Assembly (NCBI RefSeq): GCF_000718165.1
Contig: NZ_JOEY01000018.1
Coordinates: 1-64,000 of the forward strand
Length of the DNA stretch: 64,000 bases
Origin: Streptomyces fulvoviolaceus
Lineage (GTDB): Bacteria; Actinomycetota; Actinomycetes; Streptomycetales; Streptomycetaceae
Direction of reading: 5' to 3'
The translations under genes and the position numbers were made by a program. The notes below the pieces were generated by a model. The model saw nothing but the letters and a program-made list of their open reading frames with translations, searched no databases and was not told the DNA's origin. Shown one piece after another: positions 42,977 through 51,845 of the stretch. Each line of letters begins with the position of its first letter. The stretch's first letter is position 1.

Positions 42977-44569
42977 ATGAAGAGACGGATCATCATGTCC
43001 ATGCTCGCCGGAGCGACCCTGCTGGCCGGCACTCTGCTGGGGGCACCCGCGGCCCAATCCGCCGACGTCCCCACGGAGTTCGGCACCGACTGGCACGACC
43101 CCGCCACCGCGGCCCCGCCCGTCACGAAGCCCTCGGGCAGGTCCTGCCAAGTCACCGTCGCCGAAGCGCAGTTCCGCGACTTCACCCCGTACCGGGGCAC
43201 CTACACGCCACCCCAGGGCTGCGGCGACAGCTGGAGCAAGGTCGTGCTGCGCCTGGACGGCAAGGTCAAGGGGCGGCAGTTCGACCGGCTCGGGTACCTG
43301 CACATCGGCGGGGTCGAGGTCTTCCGTACGTCGACGCCCCAGCCCTCGCCCGACGGCATCGAGTGGTCCGTCGAGAAGGACGTCACGCGCTACAGCGACA
43401 CGCTCCGCGAGAGCCAGGACGTCGAGATGCTGATCGGGAACGTCGTCGACGACACGTACACCGGCATCCTCGACGTCAAGGTCACGCTGACGTTCTACGC
43501 GGGACGGCAAGCCGCCGCCCCGGACCGGGTGTTGACCCTCGCGGACGACGGAGGCATCACCACCCCGCGCAACAGCGAACGCATCGTCGCCGAGGTGTAC
43601 GCCACCGGCTCCGGAGGCGGCTGCGAGGAGTACTGGTACCTGACGGTGCCCAGCGAGGCCCCGTACTCCTGCCAGGCCGACGGCGGCCCCTACCGCGAGG
43701 TGCAGATCAAGGTCGACGGTCAACTCGCGGGCATCGCCGCCCCGTTCCCGACCGTGTGGACCGGTGGCTGGTCCAATCCGTTCCTCTGGTACGTCATTCC
43801 AGGACCGCGTGCCTTCGACATCAAGCCGATCGAATACGACCTGACACCCTTCGCCGGCATCCTCAACGACGGGCGCCCGCACCAAGTCGAGGTCTCTGTC
43901 GTCGGGGTGCCCGAGGGGCAGAGCGGCTGGAGCACGCCCGTCAACGTCCTCGTCTGGCAGGACGCGAAGAGCACACAGGTCACCGGGAAGCTCACCACGC
44001 ACAAGGTCGGCGAGCTCTCCAACTCCTCGACGTACACGCCCGGTTCGGAACACCACGTGGACACCGAGGGTGACCACCGGCTGACCGTCGCCGGATACGT
44101 CGACACCTCGCGGGGCCGGGTCACGACCACGGTCACCCGCTCGCTCGCCCACACCTCCGTGCACCGCTGGGCCGACGGCGAGAACCCCGACGCGCTCGAC
44201 GCCACCTGGACGGACGACGAGTCGGTCACCGTCGACGGCCGCGGACCGGCACACACCACGCGCACCCACCGGACGTACACGATGGACGGCACGACCACCA
44301 TCGGCGCCGGCGACCGGCTGCGCACCGTACTGACCCTCGGTGACCGTGCCGCGGTGACCGAGTCGAGCCAAGGCCGCCGGACCGCCTGGTCCCGGCTCGA
44401 CGACACCTACACGGGCGACGCCACGTACACGATCAACGTCCCGCGCGACCAGCGGCACGCGGTCGGGACGACGAGCGAGCGCTACCGGCTGTACGGCTCG
44501 GACGGCTGCTACGACCGCTCCCTCACCACCGTCCAGGGAGTGCTCACCGAGGAACGCAGCGACTGCTGA
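42977..44569 (+). CDS. Secreted peptide-N4-(N-acetylglucosaminyl)asparagine amidase A family protein
   Basis: A 530-residue exported protein (signal MLAGATLLAGTLLGAPAAQS). The mature sequence matches the PNGase A family: VTVAEAQFRDFTPYRGTYTP, CGDSWSKVVLRLDGKVKGRQ, FDRLGYLHIGGVEVFRTSTP, GIEWSVEKDVTRYSDTLRES, and NPFLWYVIPGPRAFDIKPIE, with two Cys-rich spots and a beta-sandwich character. PNGase A releases N-glycans from glycopeptides; in Streptomyces this may serve scavenging of host or plant glycoproteins. Catalytic residues cannot be confirmed by eye. It follows the L,D-transpeptidase gene by 57 bp on the same strand. Confidence 0.85.
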   Translation: MKRRIIMSMLAGATLLAGTLLGAPAAQSADVPTEFGTDWHDPATAAPPVTKPSGRSCQVTVAEAQFRDFTPYRGTYTPPQGCGDSWSKVVLRLDGKVKGRQFDRLGYLHIGGVEVFRTSTPQPSPDGIEWSVEKDVTRYSDTLRESQDVEMLIGNVVDDTYTGILDVKVTLTFYAGRQAAAPDRVLTLADDGGITTPRNSERIVAEVYATGSGGGCEEYWYLTVPSEAPYSCQADGGPYREVQIKVDGQLAGIAAPFPTVWTGGWSNPFLWYVIPGPRAFDIKPIEYDLTPFAGILNDGRPHQVEVSVVGVPEGQSGWSTPVNVLVWQDAKSTQVTGKLTTHKVGELSNSSTYTPGSEHHVDTEGDHRLTVAGYVDTSRGRVTTTVTRSLAHTSVHRWADGENPDALDATWTDDESVTVDGRGPAHTTRTHRTYTMDGTTTIGAGDRLRTVLTLGDRAAVTESSQGRRTAWSRLDDTYTGDATYTINVPRDQRHAVGTTSERYRLYGSDGCYDRSLTTVQGVLTEERSDC

Positions 44570-44579
44570 GGCCAGTTGT

Positions 44580-44593
44580 GTGCGATGTGTCAC
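44580..44593. promoter_or_regulatory. Crp-like palindrome upstream of the dicarboxylate symporter
   Basis: The sequence at 44580-44593 fits the Streptomyces Crp pattern GTG-N6-G-N-CAC (GTG, CGATGT, GTCAC) and lies 147 bp before the proposed symporter start. A single match of this degenerate pattern can occur by chance. Confidence 0.25.
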
Positions 44594-44740
44594 ACGCGGC
44601 GTGATTTACGCGGCTGAAACACGGCGGTCTTGTCTGAGATCGACGGCGCATTCAAAGTGATCGACACGGAATCCGCTTTCCGTATCGCAGAAGTCCCCGT
44701 TCAGGCTTCTGCGTGCCAACGTCCCCCGCTAGGAGTGCCC

Positions 44741-46150
44741 GTGCCGCCGTCCGTCGTCCCGTCCCTGCCGCGACGCGTCGCACGCATACTGCGTACCTCT
44801 CTCTTCGCGCAGGTCGCCTGCGCGCTCGTGATCGGAATCGTCGTCGGGAAGCTGTGGCCCGACTTCGCCGCGGATCTCCAGCCGCTCGGCGACGGTTTCA
44901 CCCGGCTCATCAAGACGATCATCTCGCCGCTCGTGTTCTGTGTGGTCGTCGTCGGTATCGCCAAGGCCGGTGACCTGAAGGCGTTCGGCCGGATCGGGCT
45001 CAAGGCCCTCATCTGGTTCGAGGTCGCGAGCACGCTGGCGCTGATCATCGGTCTCATCGCCGCCAACGTCGTCCAGCCCGGTTCGGGCATGAACGTCGAC
45101 CCGTCCACGCTCAACACCTCGGCGGTCGACGCGAAGACGGGCGGCGGCTCGCTGCCCTCGACGACCGAGTTCATCGTGAACGCGCTGCCCACCAGCTTCA
45201 TCGGCGCCTTCGCCGAGAACTCCCTGCTCCAGGTGCTCATCCTGGCCTGCCTGGTGGGCGCCGCCCTGCTGCACCTCGGCCACACCAAGGTCCCGCAGGT
45301 CCTGCCCGCCATCGAGCAGGCCCAGGAGATCATCTTCGCGATCGTCGGCTTCGTGATGCGACTCGCCCCGATCGCGGTGTTCGGCGCGATGGCCGTCCTG
45401 ATCGGCCAGTACGGCCTCGGTGTCATCGAGACGTACGCCAAGCTGATCATCCTGTGCTACGTGGCCGCCGCGCTCTTCATCGCGCTCCTCGCGGTCGCCC
45501 TCAAGATCGTCACCGGGCTCAGCCTCTGGAAGTTCCTGCGCTACATCCGTGAGGAGATGCTCCTCGCGCTCGGCACCGCCTCCACCGAGTCCGTCATGCC
45601 GCGCGTCATGCAGAAGCTGCGCAAGGCCGGCGCCCGCGACGACGCCGTGGGCCTGGTGCTGCCGACCGGCTACTCGTTCAACCTCGACGGTGCCTCGCTC
45701 TACCTGTCCATCGGCACGCTGTTCATCGCCCAGGCCGTCGGCGTGGACCTCAGCCTGAGCCAGCAGATCACCGTGGTCCTGGTGCTCATGCTGACCAGCA
45801 AGGGCATGGCGGGCATCCCCGGCTCCGCCTTCCTCGCCCTGGCCGCGACCGCCTCCTCGCTGGGTGCCATCCCGGCCGGCGCCGTCGCCCTGCTCCTCGG
45901 CGTGGACCGCATCATGGACTCGATGCGCGTCGTGACCAACCTGCTCGGCAACTGTGTCGCGGTCTTCGCGGTCTCCCGGTGGGAGGGCGCGCTGGACACG
46001 GAGAAGGCGAAGAAGGTGCTGGACGGCGAGATCGTGCCCACGGAGGAGGAGTCCCCCGATAAGTCCGAGCCGGTCGCGTCCGACCCTGACGGCGAGCCCG
46101 CCACCGTACCGGCTCAGTCGGCCAAGGAACCGGCCCCCGAGGCCAGTTGA
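44741..46150 (+). CDS. Dicarboxylate/amino acid:cation symporter (DAACS family)
   Basis: A 469-residue secondary transporter importing C4-dicarboxylates (or glutamate/aspartate) with Na+ or H+. Landmarks: LFAQVACALVIGIVVGKLWP, FTRLIKTIISPLVFCVVVVG (conserved FxxLIKMIIxPLVF), TASTESVMPRVMQKL (serine-rich hairpin 1 region), GLVLPTGYSFNLDGASLYLS, SKGMAGIPGSAFLALAATAS (hairpin 2), and MDSMRVVTNLLGNCVAVFAV (substrate-binding Asp/Arg/Asn helix). The tail is acidic (EEESPDKSEP). I chose the GTG at 44741 because AGGAG lies 5 nt upstream; an open frame continues upstream to 44630. Confidence 0.95.
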   Translation: MPPSVVPSLPRRVARILRTSLFAQVACALVIGIVVGKLWPDFAADLQPLGDGFTRLIKTIISPLVFCVVVVGIAKAGDLKAFGRIGLKALIWFEVASTLALIIGLIAANVVQPGSGMNVDPSTLNTSAVDAKTGGGSLPSTTEFIVNALPTSFIGAFAENSLLQVLILACLVGAALLHLGHTKVPQVLPAIEQAQEIIFAIVGFVMRLAPIAVFGAMAVLIGQYGLGVIETYAKLIILCYVAAALFIALLAVALKIVTGLSLWKFLRYIREEMLLALGTASTESVMPRVMQKLRKAGARDDAVGLVLPTGYSFNLDGASLYLSIGTLFIAQAVGVDLSLSQQITVVLVLMLTSKGMAGIPGSAFLALAATASSLGAIPAGAVALLLGVDRIMDSMRVVTNLLGNCVAVFAVSRWEGALDTEKAKKVLDGEIVPTEEESPDKSEPVASDPDGEPATVPAQSAKEPAPEAS

Positions 46151-46187
46151 CGATCAGGCCACGAGGCCGGTCGACGACCACAGCACG

Positions 46188-46237
46188 ACGGGCCGCGGTC
46201 ACCGCTCCAGCAGTACGGAGCGGTGACCGCGGCCCGT
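46188..46237. terminator. Long hairpin terminator between convergent genes
   Basis: A perfect 21-bp inverted repeat (46188-46208 and 46217-46237) around an 8-nt loop lies between the symporter stop (46150) and the convergent MarR gene end (46247). It is GC-rich with a short TTT at one side. It probably ends transcription from both directions. Confidence 0.85.
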
Positions 46238-46246
46238 TTCACGTGC

Positions 46247-46702
46247 TCAGCAGCTCCGCCCGCGCGGAGGCATCCCGTCCACCAGCGTGTCCAGCAGTCC
46301 GCCTAGCACCGCACGCTGCTCGTCCGTCAGCGGAGCCAGGATCTCCTCGGCCGCGGACCTGCGGACGCCGTGCAGCTCCCGCAGGGCCTTGTGCCCGTCG
46401 TCGGTCAGCTCGATGCGGATCACCCGGCGATTGGTCGGGTCCGGCACCCGGCGCACCATGCTGCTCGCCTCCAGCCCGTCGACGAGCGTCGTCACCGCCC
46501 GCGGCACCACCTCCAGGCGCTCCGCGAGGTCGGCCATGCGGGGCGGCGAGTCGTAGTGCGCGAGGGTGCGCAGCAGCCGGGACTGGGCCGGGGTGACGCC
46601 GAGGCCGCGCTGGTGCAGCTGGTGTTTCTGGATGCGGTGCACACGGCGGGTCAGCCGCAGCAGCTGCTCGGCGAGCTGACCGCCGGAATCGGGGGTGGTC
46701 AT
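46247..46702 (-). CDS. MarR family transcriptional regulator
   Basis: A 151-residue MarR protein: LGVTPAQSRLLRTLAHYDSP, PRMADLAERLEVVPRAVTTL (recognition helix region), VDGLEASSMVRRVPDPTNRR (wing with NRR), VIRIELTDDGHKALREL. It is divergent from an ABC exporter gene across 131 bp containing a near-perfect inverted repeat, so it most likely represses the exporter and itself until a drug-like ligand binds. Confidence 0.94.
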   Translation of the reverse strand: MTTPDSGGQLAEQLLRLTRRVHRIQKHQLHQRGLGVTPAQSRLLRTLAHYDSPPRMADLAERLEVVPRAVTTLVDGLEASSMVRRVPDPTNRRVIRIELTDDGHKALRELHGVRRSAAEEILAPLTDEQRAVLGGLLDTLVDGMPPRGRSC

Positions 46703-46723
46703 GCGGGAACAATATCAGGATGC

Positions 46724-46754
46724 AGTTCATTGTGAGCATAGGTAACAATGAGCT
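46724..46754. promoter_or_regulatory. Inverted repeat, probable MarR operator
   Basis: AGTTCATTGT (46724-46733) and ACAATGAGCT (46745-46754) form an inverted repeat matching at 9 of 10 positions, with an 11-bp spacer. It stands 22-52 bp before the marR start on one side and 80-110 bp before the exporter ATG on the other. The A/T-rich ATTGT/ACAAT core is characteristic of MarR-type sites. Confidence 0.65.
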
Positions 46755-46833
46755 AAGCTCCGTCAGTCCGCCGCCGGGCCACTGTCAGGCCCGGCACCCC
46801 GACCATCCGCCGTCTCACCCTCCGTAGGAGACC

Positions 46834-48636
46834 ATGCCCCGCGACGACATCAAGTGGACCCCCACCCCCGGCACCTCGACCGACGAACCCCGGCAGGTGC
46901 GCCGTATCCTCCGACTCTTCAAGCCCTACCGGGCCCGGCTCGCGGTCGTCGGCCTGCTGGTCGGCGCCTCGTCCCTGGTCACCGTGGCCACCCCGTTCCT
47001 GCTCAAGGAAACGCTGGACGTCGCCATCCCCGAGGGCCGCACCGGCCTGCTGAGCCTGCTCGCGCTCGGCATGATCGTCAGCGCCGTCCTCACCGGCATC
47101 TTCGGCGTTCTGCAGACCCTGATCTCCACAACGGTCGGCCAGCGCGTCATGCACGACCTGCGCACCGCGGTCTACGGCCGTCTGCAGCGCATGTCGCTCG
47201 CCTTCTTCACCCGCACCCGCACCGGCGAGGTGCAGTCCCGCATCGCCAACGACATCGGCGGCATGCAGGTCACCGTCACCTCGACGGCCACCTCCCTGGT
47301 CTCCAACCTGACCAGCGTCGTCGCCACGATCATCGCGATGGTCGCCCTCGACTGGCGTCTGACCGTCGTCTCGCTGCTCCTGCTGCCGGTGTTCGTGTGG
47401 ATCAGCCGCCGCGTCGGCAACGAACGCAAGAAGATCACCACCCAGCGCCAGAAGCAGATGGCCGCGATGGCCGCGACCGTCACCGAGTCGCTCTCCGTCA
47501 GCGGCATCCTGCTCGGCCGCACGATGGGCCGCTCCGACTCGCTCACCCGGTCCTTCGCCGACGAGTCCGAGAGTCTGGTCGACCTCGAAGTGCGCTCGAA
47601 CATGGCCGGCCGCTGGCGCATGGCCGTCATCGGGATCGTCATGTCCGCGATGCCCGCGTTCATCTACTGGACCGCCGGTCTCGCCCTTCAGACGGGCGGC
47701 CCCGACATCTCGATCGGCACCATCGTCGCCTTCGTCTCGCTCCAGCAGGGCCTGTTCCGCCCGGCCGTGAGCCTGCTGTCGACCGGCGTCCAGATCCAGA
47801 CCTCGCTCGCGCTCTTCCAGCGCATCTTCGAGTACCTCGACCTGCCGATCGACATCACCGAACGGGATCAACCGGTCCACCTGGACCGCATCAAGGGCGA
47901 GGTCCGCTTCGAACGGGTCGAGTTCCGCTACGACGACAAGAGCGGCCCGATCATCGACGGCATCGACGTCACCGTCCCCGCGGGCGGGAGTCTCGCGGTC
48001 GTCGGCCCGACCGGCGCAGGCAAGTCCACGCTCGGCTATCTGGTGCCCCGGCTCTACGACGTGACCGGCGGCCGCGTCACCCTCGACGGGGTCGACGTCC
48101 GCGACCTCGACTTCGACACCCTCGCGCGGGGCATCGGCGTCGTCTCCCAGGAGACGTACCTCTTCCACGCCTCGGTCGCCGAGAACCTCCGTTTCGCCAA
48201 GCCGGACGCGACCGACGAGGAGATCGAGCAGGCGGCGAAGGCGGCTCAGATCCACGACCACATCGCGTCGCTGCCCGACGGCTACGAGACGGTGGTGGGG
48301 GAGCGCGGCCACCGCTTCTCCGGCGGCGAGAAGCAGCGCCTGGCCATCGCCCGGACCATCCTGCGGGACCCGCCCGTCCTCATCCTGGACGAGGCGACCA
48401 GTGCCCTGGACACCCGCACCGAACACGCCGTCCAGGAAGCCATCGACGCGCTCTCGGCCAACCGCACCACGCTCACCATCGCGCACCGCCTGTCCACCAT
48501 TCGGAGCGCCGACCAGATCGTGGTCCTCGACTCCGGGCGCGTGGCTGAACGCGGCACCCACGAGGAACTGCTGGAACAGGAGGGGCGGTACGCGGCCCTC
48601 CTGCGCCGGGACGCCCAGCTGGAACCGAGCAGCTGA
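46834..48636 (+). CDS. ABC multidrug-type exporter (full consensus half-transporter)
   Basis: A 600-residue homodimeric-type ABC exporter. The membrane domain has RLAVVGLLVGASSLVTVATP and FFTRTRTGEVQSRIANDIGG (coupling region). The nucleotide-binding domain has LAVVGPTGAGKSTLGYLVPR (Walker A), GVVSQETYLFHASVAENLRF (Q-loop), HRFSGGEKQRLAIARTILRD (signature FSGGE), LILDEATSALDTRTE (Walker B) and TIAHRLSTIRSADQIVVLD (H-loop). All catalytic motifs are intact, unlike the exporter pair at 38-42 kb. It is probably MarR-controlled drug efflux. Its 3' end overlaps a run of short repeats. Confidence 0.95.
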   Translation: MPRDDIKWTPTPGTSTDEPRQVRRILRLFKPYRARLAVVGLLVGASSLVTVATPFLLKETLDVAIPEGRTGLLSLLALGMIVSAVLTGIFGVLQTLISTTVGQRVMHDLRTAVYGRLQRMSLAFFTRTRTGEVQSRIANDIGGMQVTVTSTATSLVSNLTSVVATIIAMVALDWRLTVVSLLLLPVFVWISRRVGNERKKITTQRQKQMAAMAATVTESLSVSGILLGRTMGRSDSLTRSFADESESLVDLEVRSNMAGRWRMAVIGIVMSAMPAFIYWTAGLALQTGGPDISIGTIVAFVSLQQGLFRPAVSLLSTGVQIQTSLALFQRIFEYLDLPIDITERDQPVHLDRIKGEVRFERVEFRYDDKSGPIIDGIDVTVPAGGSLAVVGPTGAGKSTLGYLVPRLYDVTGGRVTLDGVDVRDLDFDTLARGIGVVSQETYLFHASVAENLRFAKPDATDEEIEQAAKAAQIHDHIASLPDGYETVVGERGHRFSGGEKQRLAIARTILRDPPVLILDEATSALDTRTEHAVQEAIDALSANRTTLTIAHRLSTIRSADQIVVLDSGRVAERGTHEELLEQEGRYAALLRRDAQLEPSS

Positions 48637-48678
48637 TCCAACGGGAACCGACCAGCTGAACCGAAACCGACAAACTGA
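48623..48678. repeat. Three imperfect 14-bp tandem repeats at the exporter stop codon
   Basis: AACCGAGCAGCTGA (48623-48636, containing the stop codon), AACCGACCAGCTGA (48646-48659) and AACCGACAAACTGA (48665-48678) recur. The first two differ at one position. The gene's last codons seem to have been duplicated into the spacer. A pair of 12-13-bp direct repeats (48680-48692 and 48699-48710) follows immediately. Confidence 0.65.
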
Positions 48679-48721
48679 AGATATGCCGGGTTTGTGACGA
48701 TATGCGGGTTAACGTGCCCGC

Positions 48722-49570
48722 ATGCCAATGAACACTCCGCCACGGAGCACGATTCGACTGACGCGCCGGGGCCGTCTCGTCCTCATCGCGACCGGGGCCG
48801 TCGTGGCCGCCACCGCCGTGGCGGTGCCGCTGCTGAGCCTCGACAGTGACGCCGAGAAGAAGCCCACCACCCTGGTGATCCCGGAGGGCTGGCGCGCCGG
48901 GCAGGTCTACGACGCCGTCGACAAGGCCCTCGCCCTGCCCGTCGGCACTGCCAAGAAGTCGCTGCCCAAAGCCAATCTGAAGCTGCCGAACGACGCGGAG
49001 GGCAACCCGGAGGGCTACCTCTTCCCGGCGACGTATCCGCTGGAGCGGAACGGGAAGAAGGCGACGCCCGAGTCGCTGCTGTCGTTCATGGTCAACACCG
49101 CGAACCAGAAGTTCAACGGCGCCCCGATCGCGGCCGGTGCGCAGCGCAACGCGATGAACGTCTACCAGGCGGTCACCATCGCGAGCATCATCCAGGCCGA
49201 GGCGGCCACCAAGGCCGACATGGGGAAGGTGGCCCGGGTCGTCTTCAACCGTCTGGAGCGCGGCATGCCGCTGCAGATGGACTCCACCCTCAACTACGCC
49301 CTGAACCGCTCCACGCTGAAGACGACCAGCGCGGACACCCGGATCGACAGCCCCTACAACTCGTACCAGCGCATGGGCCTGCCGCCCACCCCGATCGACA
49401 ACCCGGGCGTGGAGGCCGTGCGCGCGGCGATCTCCCCGACTCCGGGCGACTGGCTGTACTTCGTGACCGTGAAGCCCGGCGACACCCGCTTCACGGCCAA
49501 CTACGAGGAACACCAGCGCAACGTGGCCGAGTTCAACCGCAATCAGCAGAGCGCGAAGAAGTCCGGATGA
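48722..49570 (+). CDS. MltG-like endolytic transglycosylase (YceG family)
   Basis: A 282-residue protein with one N-terminal membrane anchor (VLIATGAVVAATAVAVPLL) and the MltG domain: LVIPEGWRAGQVYDAV, DAEGNPEGYLFPATYPLERN (EGYLFPDTY motif), VTIASIIQAEAATKADMGKV with the catalytic Glu, VFNRLERGMPLQMDSTLNYA, and DSPYNSYQRMGLPPTPIDNP, GDWLYFVTVKPG. It cleaves nascent glycan strands and sets their length. It is shorter than many MltGs and lacks extra N-terminal domains. No clear ribosome-binding site precedes the ATG at 48722; a second ATG is 6 bp on. Confidence 0.93.
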   Translation: MPMNTPPRSTIRLTRRGRLVLIATGAVVAATAVAVPLLSLDSDAEKKPTTLVIPEGWRAGQVYDAVDKALALPVGTAKKSLPKANLKLPNDAEGNPEGYLFPATYPLERNGKKATPESLLSFMVNTANQKFNGAPIAAGAQRNAMNVYQAVTIASIIQAEAATKADMGKVARVVFNRLERGMPLQMDSTLNYALNRSTLKTTSADTRIDSPYNSYQRMGLPPTPIDNPGVEAVRAAISPTPGDWLYFVTVKPGDTRFTANYEEHQRNVAEFNRNQQSAKKSG

Positions 49571-49582
49571 CCCGACGGGGCC

Positions 49583-50659
49583 TCAGGCGGCGACCGGCTC
49601 CTGCCGCAGCAGTCGCCTGATGTCCCGCACGGCCGCACGGCCCGCGCGGTTGGCGCCGATGGTGCTCGCCGACGGGCCGTAGCCCACGAGATGGATCCGC
49701 GGATCGGTGACCGCGCGCGTGCCGTCGACGCGGATCCCGCCGCCCGGTTCGCGCAGCCTCAGCGGTGTCAGGTGGTCGATGACGGGGCGGAATCCGGTGG
49801 CCCACAGGATGACGTCGGCTTCGACACGCCGTCCGTCGTTCCACTCCACACCCTCGGGCGTGATCCGGTCGAACATCGGCAGCCGGTCCAGGACCCCGTC
49901 GTCGAGCCCCTGCCGGATCGCGTCGTTGAGCGGCAGCCCGGTCACCGAGACGACGCTCCGCGGCGGCAGCCCCTGCCGCACCCGCTCCTCGACGAGCGCC
50001 ACGGCCTCCCGGCCCACGTCCTCGGTGAAGGGCCCCTCGCGGAACACCGGCGGCCGCCTGGTCACCCACGTGGTGGCGGCCGCGTACGGGGCGATCTCCA
50101 TGAGGTGCTGGGTGCCGGACGCACCCCCGCCCACCACGATCACCCGCTGCCCGGCGAACGCCTCGGGCCCGGGGTACTGCGCGGTGTGCAACTGCCGCCC
50201 CCGGAAGGTCTCCTGGCCGGGATAGCGCGGCCAGAACGGCCGGTCCCAGGTGCCGGTCGCGTTGATCAGCGCCCGCGTCGACCAAGTGCCGTCCGAGGTC
50301 TCGACGAGCAGCCGGCCGCCGTCACCCTCGCGTACCGCGCGGACGTCGACAGGTCGCCGTACCCGCAGGTCGAAGGTGCGCTCGTACGTCGCGAAGTACT
50401 CGGCGATCACCGACGACGACGGTCGCGCCGGATCGGCGTCCGTGAGCTCCATGCCGGGCAACGCGTGCATGCCGTGGACCTTGCCGTACGTCAGCGACGG
50501 CCACCGGAACTGCCAGGCGCCGCCCGGCCCGGGGGAGTGGTCCAGCACCACGAAGTCGCGCTCCGGCTCGAAACCGGTGCGGCGCAGGTGATAGGCGCTG
50601 GACAGACCTGCCTGCCCAGCGCCTATGACGACAACCTCGACTTCGGCTGTGTTGTTCAC
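49583..50659 (-). CDS. Flavin-containing NAD(P)H-dependent monooxygenase
   Basis: About 358 residues. Two dinucleotide-binding motifs are visible: VVVIGAGQAGLSSAYHL (FAD, N-terminus) and RVIVVGGGASGTQHLMEI (NAD(P)H). Between them lies a FMO/BVMO-type FRGRQLHTAQY segment, and near the C-terminus ILWATGFRPVIDHL. The start is uncertain: GTG at 50659 puts the FAD motif at the usual distance; a GTG at 50674 is also in frame and neither has a strong ribosome-binding site. It lies 42 bp after the ssuD-like gene (27 bp if the 50674 start is used) and is the last gene of the sulfonate operon, so it may oxidise a sulfur compound or supply activity for its use. Confidence 0.87.
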   Translation of the reverse strand: MNNTAEVEVVVIGAGQAGLSSAYHLRRTGFEPERDFVVLDHSPGPGGAWQFRWPSLTYGKVHGMHALPGMELTDADPARPSSSVIAEYFATYERTFDLRVRRPVDVRAVREGDGGRLLVETSDGTWSTRALINATGTWDRPFWPRYPGQETFRGRQLHTAQYPGPEAFAGQRVIVVGGGASGTQHLMEIAPYAAATTWVTRRPPVFREGPFTEDVGREAVALVEERVRQGLPPRSVVSVTGLPLNDAIRQGLDDGVLDRLPMFDRITPEGVEWNDGRRVEADVILWATGFRPVIDHLTPLRLREPGGGIRVDGTRAVTDPRIHLVGYGPSASTIGANRAGRAAVRDIRRLLRQEPVAA

Positions 50660-50701
50660 GTTTCTACTAACCACACCGAGGCCGTGGATCTTCCCGAGCG
50701 G

Positions 50702-51841
50702 TCAGCGACCGCTCCCCACGAGGATCGGCGCGCCGGTCGTCCGGCCCTCGACCAGCCCACGAGCGGCCAGCTCCGGAATCACGCCCTCCCCGAACCAGTA
50801 CGCCTCCTCCAGGTGCGGATACCCGGAGAGCACGAAGTGCTCGACACCCAGCGCGTGGTACTCCTCGATCAGATCGGCTACCTCGGAATGGCTGCCGACC
50901 ATCGCGGTGCCCGCGCCGCCGCGGACCAGACCGACGCCCGCCCAGAGGCCCGGATGGATCTCCAGCTCGGCGCGGGAGCCGCCGTGCAGGGCCAGCATCC
51001 GCTGCTGGCCCACCGACTCACTGCGCCCGAGGGCCGTCTGCGCGGCCGCGACCGTGTCCGCGTCGAGGTCGTCGAGCAGCCGGTTCGCGGTTGCCCAGGC
51101 CTCGGCCGACGAGTCGCGCGAGATCGTGTGCAGCCGGACCCCGAAGCGGACCTCGCGGCCCTCCCGCTCGGCCAGCGACCGGATCCAGTCGATCTTCTCC
51201 TTGACCTGCGCGGGCGGCTCGCCCCAGGTCAGATACACATCCGCGTGCCGCGCCGCGACAGGACCGGCCGCCGGGGACGAGCCGCCGAAGAACAGCTGCG
51301 GCAATGGATCCGGCGGCAGCGCGGTCAGCCCGCCGTCGACCTGGTAGTGGCTGCCGTGGAAGTCGTACGGCTCACCGCGCCACACCCCGCGTACGACCGA
51401 CAGGAACTCGTCCGTACGGGCATAGCGCTGATCGTGGTCGAGACGGTCCCCGAAGCGCCGCTGCTCGGCCGAGTCGCCGCCGGTGACGACGTTGAGGAGC
51501 AGCCGCCCGCGCGTGACGCGCTGATAGGTCGCCGCCATCTGCGCCGCGAGCGTCGGTGAGATCAGTCCCGGCCGGAACGCCACCAGGAACTTCAGCCGCT
51601 CCGTGTGCTGGGCGAGCGCCACGGTCGTCAGCCAGGCGTCCTCGCACCAGGTGCCGGTCGGGGTGAGCACCGCCTCGAAGCCCAACTGCTCGGCGGCCTT
51701 GGCTATTTGGGCGAGGTACTCGATGTCGGGCGCCCGGACCCCGCGCAGCTGCCGGTCCTGGCCCGGCGCGTAGGCGTGCCGGTCCACGAGGGTGCGGCCG
51801 TCGCCGCCCGTGGGCAGGAACCAGTGGAGACGTACGGTCAT
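50702..51841 (-). CDS. ssuD: FMNH2-dependent alkanesulfonate monooxygenase
   Basis: A 379-residue luciferase-like flavin monooxygenase of the SsuD type, which cleaves alkanesulfonates to aldehyde and sulfite using FMNH2 and O2. Typical parts: LHWFLPTGGDGRTLVD, EYLAQIAKAAEQLGFEAVLT, GTWCEDAWLTTVALAQHTER, LKFLVAFRPGLISPTLAAQM, GRLLLNVVTGGDSAEQRRFG, LPQLFFGGSSPAAGPVAARH and EEYHALGVEHFVLSGYPHLE. It starts 4 bp after the ssuA stop, indicating co-translation. A flavin reductase is not adjacent. Confidence 0.93.
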   Translation of the reverse strand: MTVRLHWFLPTGGDGRTLVDRHAYAPGQDRQLRGVRAPDIEYLAQIAKAAEQLGFEAVLTPTGTWCEDAWLTTVALAQHTERLKFLVAFRPGLISPTLAAQMAATYQRVTRGRLLLNVVTGGDSAEQRRFGDRLDHDQRYARTDEFLSVVRGVWRGEPYDFHGSHYQVDGGLTALPPDPLPQLFFGGSSPAAGPVAARHADVYLTWGEPPAQVKEKIDWIRSLAEREGREVRFGVRLHTISRDSSAEAWATANRLLDDLDADTVAAAQTALGRSESVGQQRMLALHGGSRAELEIHPGLWAGVGLVRGGAGTAMVGSHSEVADLIEEYHALGVEHFVLSGYPHLEEAYWFGEGVIPELAARGLVEGRTTGAPILVGSGR

Positions 51842-51845
51842 GTCC

